DNA of 64,000 bases from Cervus elaphus (Eukaryota; Chordata; Mammalia; Artiodactyla; Cervidae). Both the position numbers and the translations under genes were made by a program. Within the stretch, counting starts at the first letter, position 1; each line of letters begins with the position of its first letter. Under the pieces are notes generated by a model. It ran no database searches, was not told the origin of the DNA, and was given only the letters and a program-made list of their open reading frames with translations. Of the stretch, positions 33,885 through 43,600 are shown in pieces. The stretch lies in assembly GCF_910594005.1 (NCBI RefSeq), contig NC_057848.1, positions 52,593,616-52,657,615 of the forward strand. Direction: 5' to 3'.

Positions 33885-34145
33885 ATTTTTTTTTTTTGCA
33901 TTTATTTTTATTAGTTGGAGGCTAATTACTTTACAATATTGTAGTGGTTTTTGCCATACATTGGCATGAATCAGCCATGGATTTACATGTGTTCCCCATC
34001 CCGATCCCCCCTCCCGCCTCCCTCTCCATCCCATCCCTCTGGGTCTTCCCAGTGCACCAGTCCTGAGCACTTGTCTCATGCATCCAACCTGGGCTGGTGA
34101 TCTGTTTCACCCTTGATAGTATACTTGTTTGTTTCAATGCTGTTC
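33885..34145 (-). mobile_element. Ruminant L1 3-prime end, minus strand
   Basis: The same sequence order as the longer copy at 50039-50781 ('ggaggctaattactttacaat', 'tgaatcagccatgg', 'ctggtgatctgtttca'). Poly-T runs lie at its left edge (the reversed tail). Target-site duplications are not obvious. Confidence 0.88.
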
Positions 34146-34149
34146 GAGG

Positions 34150-34869
34150 CTAATTCTTTAACATAGTCACGGTGAGATTCCCAACAGCCTTCCAACAAAC
34201 TCCTTTCCTGCTTCAGCCAGTTCGAATCAGATTCTGCGGTTTGCAACCAAGAACCTGACTCATCAGGCTACTACAATTTAACTATGAAATTTACATTGGC
34301 AGATGGCATGAGGTGCTAATGCCCCCCCCCCCCCGAACAATCAGATATCCACAAATCATTTGTTAAATAATCCATTCTCTTCCCACCAATTTGAAATGCC
34401 TGAGATGTTTCACTGAGTGAGCCCTTGCCCTTGAAACTCTCTCATTGACTACAACTCCTTGTCTCTCCTAGAACCCCAGAGAGTTTTTCATTCTCTTCTC
34501 CCCAAGGGAAGTCTCCTGTTTTAGAACCCCATACTGCCTGCTTTATACTAAATACTCTGGATATCTAAGAATGTCCCTCTTTAATGCTGGAGGACTGCAT
34601 TAAGAAACACATCTGCTGACTTTAGGTCTCCCCACAGCAAGCCATCAATTTGATGATTCCAGCCCCAATTTGGAGAAACTCAGAGGGGTTAGAGGACCTT
34701 ATCTAATGAAAAAATAAATGGCCCAAAACAAGCACCAACTCCCCATTCCACACCCACCCCCCAACCACTGGCTCCTTATTCTGTATAATTGTTTTCCAGC
34801 ACAGCCCAGGAGAGAAGGGGACCAGTGGCTACAGTGCTTGCCTCCTGGCCTACTTTCTTGGTGACATCA
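34150..34869. other. Unique intergenic sequence
   Basis: No gene seen. A run of 13 C lies at about 34322-34334. Confidence 0.45.
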
Positions 34870-35055
34870 AAACTGAGGTTGTAAGGAGTTTCCTGGTATC
34901 ACAGTGGTTAGGATTCTGGGCTTTCTGTGGCTGGGTTTCAATCCCTGGTTAGGAAACTGAGATCCTGCAAGCTGTGACACGTGGCCACAAAAAATAAATT
35001 AAATTAAATTAAAAAGCAAAAAATCACACAAAACAACCTGAAACTGAGGTTGTAA
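34870..35055 (+). mobile_element. tRNA-Glu-derived CHR-type SINE with 15-nt target-site duplication
   Basis: aaactgaggttgtaa occurs at 34870-34884 and 35041-35055. The body starts 'ggagtttcctggtatcacag', keeps tRNA-Glu-like 'agtggttaggattc' (A box) and 'gggtttcaatccctgg' (B box), and ends in an A-rich tail. It is a SINE, not a functional tRNA: the acceptor stem and anticodon arm are not maintained. Confidence 0.85.
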
Positions 35056-35498
35056 TGCAGTGAAGGTGCCATCTTTGGCTGGAAGGGTGAAAATAGAATT
35101 GACATCCAAAGAGTTGCGAGTTGGGAGGCAAAGGTGGTGACGGGGAAGAAGATAGGGTCGTCTGAGGTAGAGACTGTGTTGACTGACAAAATGGTACCAC
35201 AAGGCCTGAGAATGTCTGGTTGCCAATGAGTGTGTGGAAGGATAAATACTTGTGGAAGGACCAATACCTGTCACAGGAAGTAACAATCTGAGTGTGAGGG
35301 GTGGGAAACAGGTGGTTCCTAATTGTCTTCAGCAAAGACACAGTGCTGCTGGGCTAGTCATGGGTAAAGGAGAAAGGAGACAGTAGGCCTGGGAACTTTC
35401 ATTTATTTTCTCTCTCCCAGCTTTATTGAAAATAATTGATACATAACCTGGTAGCTTTTAAAAAGCAACAGGATGACACAATGGGCTCTTACATGGCC

Positions 35499-35557
35499 AC
35501 TAAAATGTTTACAAGGACTTTTTAATAACATGAGGAAATTCTTATAATTTTAAGTAA
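35499..35557 (+). repeat. Donor copy of a 59-nt duplicated segment
   Basis: This unique-sequence segment recurs at 36307-36368 inside a SINE, identical except for a 3-nt insertion in the second copy. See the entry at 36209-36641. Confidence 0.85.
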
Positions 35558-35702
35558 AAGTAAAAAAAGGCCAGCTATAAAGTGGTATATTGAGTTGACA
35601 CTAACTGTGTGGGAAAACTATGAATTTTTAAAAAGACTAGAAGAAAATGCACCAAAATGTTAACCACAGTTAACTGTCTTCGGATAGTAGTTATTTAACA
35701 AT

Positions 35703-35993
35703 GGGACTTCCCTGGTGGCTCGGTGGTAAAGAATCTGCTTGCAGTGCAGGAGACCCAGGTTCCATCCCTGGGTCGTGGAGATCCCCTGGAGAAGGAAATG
35801 CAATCCACTCCAGTACTCTTGCCTGGAGAATCCCATGGACAGAGGAGCCTGGCAGGCTACAGTTCATAGGGGTGCAAAGTGTTAGACACGACTGAAGTGA
35901 CTTAGCACAAACACACAGGAAACTAGATCCCCCATGCCACAACTAAGACCCAGCACAGCCAAATAAATACATAAATAAAAATGAATATTAAAA
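35703..35993 (+). mobile_element. Bov-tA / BovA2-type SINE with A-rich tail
   Basis: From 'gggacttccctggtggctcgg' through 'gttagacacgactgaagtgac' to a tail 'ccacaactaagacccagcac' and AAAT repeats. The tail is shared with the CHR/ART group, so this is a composite subfamily. Confidence 0.92.
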
Positions 35994-36039
35994 AACAATA
36001 CTAGGTACAAGCAAACTATCAAGGACCTATTAAATATCA

Positions 36040-36175
36040 GGCCTGGGCTTGGCATTCTACTTAGATAAATTATCACATGTCTTTACACAACAACCCTGTG
36101 AGGCATTTACTCCTACTTTACAGGTGAGAAAATTTAGTCTCCCAGAGACTCAATGCCATACAGCTCAGGAGTAGT
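36040..36175 (-). repeat. MIR SINE, minus strand
   Basis: 'acaacaaccctgtgaggcattt', 'ctttacaggtgagaaaatttag' and 'catacagctcaggagtag' are the reversed MIR core. Confidence 0.65.
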
Positions 36176-36208
36176 ATAACAAAATGATTGGCTAAGAATT
36201 ATGTTTCT

Positions 36209-36641
36209 GGGCTTCCCTGGTGGCTCAGTGGTAAAGAATCTGCCTGCCAGCGCAGGAGACACCAGTTCGATCCCTGGTCTGGGAAGATCCCATATGCCAC
36301 AGAGCAACTAAAATGATGTTTACAAGGACTTTTTAATAACATGAGGAAATTCTTATAATTTTAAGTAAGTGTGCCACAAATTTATCTTATAAATTTAAGT
36401 CCGTGTGCCACAACTACTGCACTCCAGAGCCCAGGAGCCATAACTACTGGCCCCACGTGCTGCAGCTTGCTGAAGCCCACGTGCCCTAGAGCAAGAGAAG
36501 CCCCCACAATGAGCGGCTCACACCACAGAGAGTAGACCCGTTCGCTGCAATCAGAGAAAAGCCCGTGTAGCAAGGAAGACCCAGCACAGCCAAAAATAAA
36601 TAAATAAATAAATAAATAAATGTATTTAAAAAATAAAAATG
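36209..36641 (+). mobile_element. ART2/CHR-type SINE carrying a 62-nt foreign insertion
   Basis: The head 'gggcttccctggtggctcag' and the 3-prime part 'ctactgcactccagagcccagg' to 'gacccagcacagcc' plus (AAAT)n are SINE. atgtttct at 36201-36208 and 36642-36649 is the probable target-site duplication. Between the halves, 36307-36368 is not SINE but a copy of unique sequence found at 35499-35557. After it, 'gtgtgccacaa' is repeated around a 22-nt AT-rich piece, suggesting further template switching. Confidence 0.85.
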
Positions 36642-36649
36642 ATGTTTCT

Positions 36650-37790
36650 TCTTTTCTCTGTTTTCCAAATTTTTTACAAATTTTTATAAATGTGCTTTCT
36701 ACCTTTCCCCAACTGTCCTTTTCTTCGACTAATTAATCCTTCTTGGATCAGGAACAAAGGGACACAGTCTCTCCTGTTCTCAGAATTTGTGATCTCTCTG
36801 TCAGGAGAGCAGAAGTTCCTGGTGGGGAGGGACTTGATCCCCAGCCCTGAACACAGAGGAGCACACAGATGCTGAAGAGATGTTTGTGGAATAAAGGACT
36901 GAATGAAGGAACAGATGAGTAACCGTCATGAAAAAGTTCATCATGCTGATGATGTAAATACCCTGTGTCTGCAAAGTGCTTGGGGAAGGGACAGCCTTTT
37001 CACCAGAATGTTGAGGAGGGTGCCATTAGGACCATAGCCTTCCTATGTGACTTGGGTCCCCTTGCCTTGAGCAACCCAGTCAGCCATATCTCAAGTCATA
37101 TACTTAATCCTGGGAACTCCATGTACAGGGCCTGCCACCCAAGGCTTGCAGCTCCCATGTCTTTCCTTCCACTAAAACACCCCTGTATTTTTTCAGGCCC
37201 CAGCTCCTAGCGGGCCGGACCTGGGAGGGGGTCTAAGGTCAGGGAGATACTGGAATCTCAGAGCATCCTGGAAGACCCTGAGAATAACAGCGAGTTGACT
37301 GCATGTTGCAAGCTAAAAAACAAAGATAAAGGAATTTACATGATTAATATACCAATAAGAAAGGCCCAGGATAGCCAAGGAATGCCAGAGCTGCTCGGAG
37401 GGACCTGGAATCCCTGCCCAGTGAGTCCAGTGGTGAGGCCCAGTGGGCAGTGAGAGGGGAGGGCAGGCCAAGGCAGATCTCTCTGTGCCCTTGGTCCAGA
37501 CTTGTCAGTGGGTGGCCACCTCCGAGCCCTGTGGGGAAGGGGGACAGGGAACAGGATACTGACTTCATTTCCTCCTAGCCGTGCTTCCCCGATGGAAAAA
37601 GCGGGCTGAGGAAAGTTTTCATTGAACTGGTAGCACTTTGTAAAATTATAGCCAATTCCCCGTAATCAGCATGAACAAGGGGCCAGCAGTAGGGCCTGCA
37701 ATTAGATAAAGAAAAATAGCAATGTTTACAATCCAATTTGTTTTAAAACAGCAGATTTACCTTTATAATTATGAACCAGTGCATGTTCCT
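36650..37790. other. Unique intergenic sequence
   Basis: No gene or repeat recognised. The AT-rich block at about 37630-37790 looks compositionally like a conserved non-coding element, but this cannot be tested from one sequence. Confidence 0.4.
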
Positions 37791-37794
37791 GCTA

Positions 37795-38105
37795 AAAGGA
37801 CCCAGCCTGGCTCCAGCCCTTCTGCTCAGAATAATCCCTCCACCTGTACCTACAGCCCCCAAACCCCTCCTTGGCCTTCAAGGCCATGTTCAAATCCTTC
37901 CTCCAAGAAGCTTTGCAGTTCCTCGGTCACTTCTTCCTCCATACTCCCTCTAGCTCTTTGCTAGCTCTGGGTAGAGCCCCTTTCAGGGTCAGCTCTGACT
38001 GTCCCACTGTGAGCCCCTCTTCTTCCAGAGTGGAGGCTCCCAGAAGGGAAGGCACAGCCTTCTCCATCTCAGCGGCCCCCCGGACCCAGCACAGTGCCTG
38101 GCCCC
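37795..38105 (+). repeat. L2 LINE 3-prime region
   Basis: 'ggccttcaaggccatgttcaaatccttcctccaagaagc' and 'acccagcacagtgcctgg' are L2 words in order. It runs into the CpG island that follows. Confidence 0.65.
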
Positions 38106-38199
38106 GTGGATTCCTCACCAAGCCTCCTTTCTCGTTGCCGATGGACAACAGTGCCTACCCCGCGGGGTCCCAACGGACTTTCCGGGAGACAGGGGTAGC

Positions 38200-39400
38200 T
38201 CTGAGGTCTAGAAGATTCCGGATTCCCAGATCCCCTAGGAAGCGCCCCTGCGGATAACAGGGAGTTGCCCTTATTTTGTTTGCAATCTAGAAAGGAGTAT
38301 TTACCAGGCCCAGTTACAGCTGATTTTGTCGCTCCGGGAACGGGAAGCGTCAAGCCCAGCTGCACGGGCAGACTGAGACAGCGAGGGGAATAAAGGGCTG
38401 CCTCCCTCGATCACTGGGCTCCCCAAGTGGGAGACCGGAGAGTTGAGGCTGCAGAGGGGGAGAGGGAAGGGGAGGGGGAGGCCCGGGGCCGCGCTGCCCT
38501 TCCTCCGGCTCCTCCTCCTCTCGCGGTCCCCGCCGGCCTCCCTCTCGGGCTCTTTGTCTGTCGGTCGGTCTGTCTGTCGGCTCGCTCTCGCACTGGCTCT
38601 CCAGCCCTCTCGCTCTCTCTCGGCTCGGTTCACGTGACCGACTGCTCTCAACGGCTCCGATCACCTCTTCCTGAGGCAGCACCTTTCGGTTGGTAACAGG
38701 AGACACTCGGGGGTTGGGGGCAGGATGGGTTTCCTTCCTCCGCTTTTTCCTCCTCGCCTTCTGGGGCAGCTCCGGCCGCTCCTCTCGGCTCGGCCTCCGG
38801 CCCTCCACCCCTCCAGCCTCTCCCAGCCCCCATGGTGCTCCCTCCCGCTCCTCTCCCCTCCCCTCTCGCCCCCGCCTCCCCCCCACCCCGCCACCGCCTT
38901 GCCTCGCTCCGTCCCCGGTGCCATCCCTCTTTGGGGAGGGGGCTTCTGCGCGGGGGACAGACAAAAGGTCTTGGACGGACTCCGGGGGCGTCCCCTCTGC
39001 AGCTCCCCACCACGTGGCCCCTCCCTCCGCGGGCGGCGTGCGGCTCCCCTCTCCCCTCCCCAGCAGAGGTCTGGGGAGTTAGGGCCCCCGAGGCATCATC
39101 CTTTCCGGGCCTCGTTCGCGCCAATTGCTCTGCCGCGGGTGCTGAGCCTCCGGGCGCCTCGAATACCAACGAGTGCACCGGACGCCGGTGGGGGAAGATG
39201 CTCCGAGGACCGAGGCTGCGCTCTCGGTTCCCACTCTGGGGAACCGCCAGCCTAACTGGGGAGACTAGGACCCCGCCGTCGGAAAGCTCCTGGTCCTATG
39301 GAGGGTGATGACAAGGTCTCCAACCTCAGGAAGCTAGAGGCTGGTGGGACTCAGCCTCCCTCCCCTTTGCAGTACAAACTCACCAAAAAAAAAAAAAAAG
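38200..39400. promoter_or_regulatory. Orphan CpG island with TCACGTGAC E-box
   Basis: GC-rich island with TCACGTGACC at 38630-38639, another CACGTG at 39011-39016, a short TCGG/TCTG repeat near 38561-38583, and Ser/Arg- or Pro-rich frames on both strands that I attribute to composition. No splice pair is convincing. It may be an alternative promoter for BCORL1 or a separate non-coding transcript. Confidence 0.55.
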
Positions 39401-39568
39401 GACGAATCCAAAAGTGTCATGAAAGTGCCCTGCAAAAGCAGCGCTGGAGCTACATATTCGTGAACTTCTGGCAGAACCAGATTGTGTGTCCCTGCCCATC
39501 TTGGCCAGCACGGAGGGAGCCGCTGCTCCCCGGCCTGCTAGTGCCCGCCTCCAAAATTTGAAATTAAA

Positions 39569-39601
39569 AGTGAACTCTCTCTCTCTCTCTCTCTCTCTCT
39601 C
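39569..39601. repeat. (CT)n microsatellite
   Basis: About 16 uninterrupted CT units. Confidence 0.95.
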
Positions 39602-40087
39602 ATTCCACACCAGGGTAAATTTTTAAACAAAGGCCATTTAAAGATCGAAGTTATCAAGTAAATCAGGCAAAACATTTTCAAAGCTGCCTTATTGTAAATA
39701 CACACTTAGCTAGTGCCTAGAGCCACGGTACTAGCCTGGCCTTAGAAATCACGGGCCTGTGTTTTAGAGCCCAGGGAGGGAGAGTTCCCCCAAGCCCCCA
39801 GCTGACCACTTAAAACCATTTTAGTCAACAAAGCTAAATCCCCTCAGAGGATACTACCTGTGGCCAACGCCATCCTTGCAGCATCTTAGGTACTTCCCAA
39901 GTCAATCCTGATAATGATTACCCAAATGCTGGAAAGGGAGGGGCGCCTGGAGCAATTCCATCTCTCCAGGATCTTAGGGAGTGACTTGAGAAATGCCCCA
40001 GGTTTGACAGGTAACAGGCAGGACATTGCTTACTTACAACAACACTAAATAAGAATGGTCACCACAGCTACAACTTAATGAGCATTT

Positions 40088-40322
40088 AAGAAAGCGCCAA
40101 GGGCTCCCCTGGTGACTCAGTGGTAGAATCCCCATGCCAGCGCAGGATACAGGGGTTCGATCCCTGGTCTAGGAAGATCCCATGTTGAATAGTAACTAAG
40201 CCTGTGTGCCACAACTACTGAGCCCACGTGCCGCAACTAGAGAAAAGCCTGCACAGCAACCAAGACCCAGCACAGCCAAAAGTAAAATAAGTAATTTTTG
40301 TTTAAAAAAAGAAATTGCCAAG
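40088..40322 (+). mobile_element. ART2/CHR-type SINE with imperfect target-site duplication
   Basis: The body at 40102-40308 runs from 'ggctcccctggtgactcag' to 'gacccagcacagcc' plus an A-rich tail. aagaaagcgccaag (40088-40101) and aagaaattgccaag (40309-40322) match at 12 of 14 bases. Confidence 0.9.
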
Positions 40323-40329
40323 TGCATAG

Positions 40330-40566
40330 TACACATCATGTGCTGTGCTGTGTTTAGTCGCTCAGTCGTGTCCGACTCATTTCGGCTCCATGGATTGTAG
40401 CCCATCAGGCTCCTCTGTCCATAGGATTCTCCAAGCAAGAATACTGGGGGGGGGGGGCGGTTGCCAGGCCCTCCCCCAGGGGATCTTCCCAACCCAGGGA
40501 TTGAACCCAGGTCTCCCACACTACAGGTGGATTCTTTATCCTCTGAGGAAGCCCAATACACATCAT
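40330..40566 (-). mobile_element. Bov-tA SINE with 10-nt target-site duplication
   Basis: The body at 40340-40556 is reversed Bov-tA. tacacatcat occurs at 40330-40339 and 40557-40566. A G-run (about 40447-40458) inside the body is unusual for the family. Confidence 0.94.
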
Positions 40567-40579
40567 ATTTAACCCAATA

Positions 40580-40760
40580 ACAGTCTCCTATGGTGAGTAG
40601 TATTATTATCCTGTTTGAACAGATAAGGAAACTATGGCTCAGAGAAGGTAACTTGAAGAGGCCACACAGCTGGTTAGTGGCAGAACTGGGTTTGGAATCC
40701 AGGTCTAGCCAACGCCCAAGTTCAGGACCTCATCCATTCACTGTACTATCTCACCTCTTT
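40580..40760 (-). repeat. MIR SINE, minus strand
   Basis: 'gataaggaaactatggctcagag', 'cacacagctggttagtggcag' and 'ggaatccaggtctagcc' are the reversed MIR core. Confidence 0.78.
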
Positions 40761-42800
40761 CCCACAGGGAGTGATTCTAAAACTCTCCCAAAAGGAACAG
40801 GGATAATCATGGGCCAGGGCACAGTCTTGCTGGAAATTGGCTGGCTACAAAAATGTGGCGGGTTAACAGTGGCCCATAGGTTACCCCACTGCCGTTTCAA
40901 ATGCCACAGACTCCCAAATAAAAGTCCAGACTCCTAGATTCCTAAAACCTAGAATCCAAAGAACGCATCCTGCCTGCCCATCCCCACAGAAATCGTCCGA
41001 CTTCCGGTTTCTGCTTTTTCTGGTAGTGGGGAGATTTGCAGGATACCAGGCCTGGAGTGAGCTTCTTGAAGGCAGTGTTATGGGGGGTGGGGTGGGCATG
41101 ATAATGGACCCCCACTGCCCTACCCCCAGCCCTCCCTGGAGGGAGGACAAATAGGTCCATTGATTTGAAACTCTCCCAGAGGGCATTAGAGTAATGACTC
41201 TGGACTGTGTGATGCCTACACCCCCTTTGACCTCCTGACTGACCCCTGCCCTGGGAGGTTCCAAAGGCCACAAATCTCTGTTGCTTGTGGGCCATGTGGT
41301 TTGTGGCTGTTTGTAGTTTTGGAAAGCAGGGGGAAACTACGTGGGTAGGGGACACTGCTTCTCACTGTGCCGGCTTCCCGAGAGAACTAGCGAGGGGCGG
41401 GCAGGGCCCCTTCCGAGCCCTGCCAAGACACACTGCAACTACTGATATGGGCTCCATCATTTATTTTTGAAAGCAGCAGGGCTCTTGGCTCATTTGCATA
41501 AATGTTTGCACTGCCTGCTATATTTTGGTTCGGGAGAAGGGCACCGGAGTACAGAACATACATAACAGATTTGTAACTGGGCAGCTTGAGCCTGCCCCTG
41601 ACGAGGTGAGCTAATCAGCCAGCCCAAGACGGCCCCTCACCCTCTGTGTCTACTTTTGAAAGCCCCTCTAAGTGCAGACTCCAGCATCAGGGGTATGTGA
41701 CAATAGAAAGATCTTACCCCTTAAGGAGTACTTCTAAGCCAGGTAGATGGGTAGATAAGAGAGCATTTTGACTCGAAAAGAGCTGGGAGTCTGGACTCCT
41801 GATTCCTACTGTTCAAGAAAGTAACATTTATTGAATGATGTCCATGTGCCAGGCACTTTATTAGGCACTGAGATAACATATAACATAATACATATCAAGA
41901 CCCGGTCACTGAGACACTCACAGTCCAGCATAGCATGGGTGACAGAAACGTGATAAAAAAAAAAACAAAACAAAACCATAAGTGCATTGTGCCATCAGAG
42001 AGAGGATAAGAGAGGATTGCTAAGGCAGCACTCAGCTATGGGAGACATGGAGTCTGGAGAGACTCACTGGTTGCCTAATCTGAGTCTTAAACATCACCCC
42101 TGCTCCCCATCTCCAAGGTGTGTTTTAACCTCTATTACTAATTCCTTGTGTGAGCTCAGCAAAGGTCTAAGCTCTCTGGGATGCCTCCGTTTCTTTATCT
42201 TCATAATGGGAGCAATAATCTGTGACGTGGGCCCCTGCGTGTCCTACCTCCCACCTCCACCCCAGACCGAGAGCATAACTACAGGTTTCATCGACGTGCC
42301 ACGCAGATCTGTGGCGGAGCCGGAGAGTGGGGACTATTGAGAGGTGATGGGAGTGGGAGATGCGATGGCATCCAGAGGGTCTGACCCCAAACGATAGTGC
42401 AGGTGCGGGGCGGGGGGGTGTTAATCTCATCTTTACATAGTTAACCATCCTTCCCTGGCGCCTCCTCTGCCCTGGCGTCTCGAAGCGGGAGCTAAGTAGC
42501 AGCATCGGGGAGGAGAGTGGGGCTGCTGGGGAGAAGGCGCCTCAGGATAGCAGTCGTCTGTTTCAGCGCCCCCCCCCCCCCCACTTCATGCCGTCTAGCC
42601 TGAGGATGCAGGCACTGAGGAAAATGTTGCCTTTTCCTGCCGTCACCCTGCCACGATTGGGATCGCCTGGGTTTCTCTCTGGAGTCAGGTATTTGCCCAT
42701 AAATCTGGCTCATCTTGCGGGGGGCGGGGGGTGGGGGTCACCCGTTCCGTTAAATTTCCTCCTTGCAGAGTAGAGAAGGACTTCCTTTTATTCGTCCTAA
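40760..42800. other. Intergenic with possible enhancer elements
   Basis: No gene seen. A perfect POU octamer ATTTGCAT lies at 41492-41499 in an otherwise unique block. An old repeat ('aacatttattgaatgatgtccatgtgccaggcac') lies at about 41815-41960. A run of about 17 C near 42564-42581 and a G-rich G4-like tract near 42719-42737 precede the next island. Confidence 0.45.
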
Positions 42801-43600
42801 GCGACCCCTCCTAGGGCTTCAGGAGGCGTGAGAGCCGGGGGCCCGCCTGGGGCCGAGCCGGCTGCGCGGCCCCTCCAGGATTCCGCGTACTCGGCGCGGC
42901 GAGGCCGCCTGGAACTTCGGCCTCCGAAGCTGCCGACTCGGCTTGCCTTTAAAATGCAGAAACTCCCGGCCCACACCCCCGCCCCTCCGGCCGCCTCCTC
43001 CCCTTCCCCCTCCGCCCCCGCCCCGGCTCAGGCTCCTCCCAGAGCCCCGGGCGCGGGGGCCTCCCTGCCACCTGCCCGCTGCCCAGCCCACATGCAAAGC
43101 GTGACCGCCGGGGAAGGCAGGCGAGCGCGCGCCCACACCGGCCCTGCGCCGCGGCGACAGCGACAGCGACAGCGAGCAGCTCGCCTACTCCGTCCGTCTG
43201 CGCTTACCCAGCATGCACTTCCAGGCCCCGAGCTATCTCGGAGCTGCAGCCCCGGGGTCAGAGCGGCCGGAAGAAACAGGAAGTTTGGGACGGTCCTAGT
43301 CGTGGGGCCGGGAGTCCTAAACGCCGGGCCCTTTGCTTGGCTCTGCAGCTCCCTTCCCCCGCCCCCTCCCGCTGGCCGACTTCCCTGGGGTCCGTTTCGG
43401 GGGCTGGCCTGAACTCCAAAAATCCAGATGTGTTTGGGGGTCATTCAAGGCGCACTCCCAGGGTTCCCTTCGCCATAGCATCTCCAGGCTTTAGGGATCC
43501 AAGGGTGGGAACGGGAGGGAGTGCTCCCGCCCCGCGGGTGGGTGGGTGGTGGTAGGCCCAGAGGGTGGTTTGTCTTTTGCCCGCGGAGAGGGAGAAGGAC
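42800..43600. promoter_or_regulatory. Orphan CpG island
   Basis: Dense CpG with several ETS-like cores (for example 'gccggaagaaacaggaagt' near 43266-43284). The overlapping frames (194 codons on +, 138 on -) are low-complexity. No TATA box or convincing splice donor is seen. Confidence 0.5.

Noticed and set aside
34885..35040. Possible functional tRNA-Glu gene
   Set aside because: A and B boxes are present but the acceptor and anticodon stems are degraded, and the unit has an A-rich tail and a 15-nt target duplication, so it is a SINE.
38301..39308. Overlapping frames of 116-204 codons on both strands
   Set aside because: CpG-island artefacts, with both strands open at once.
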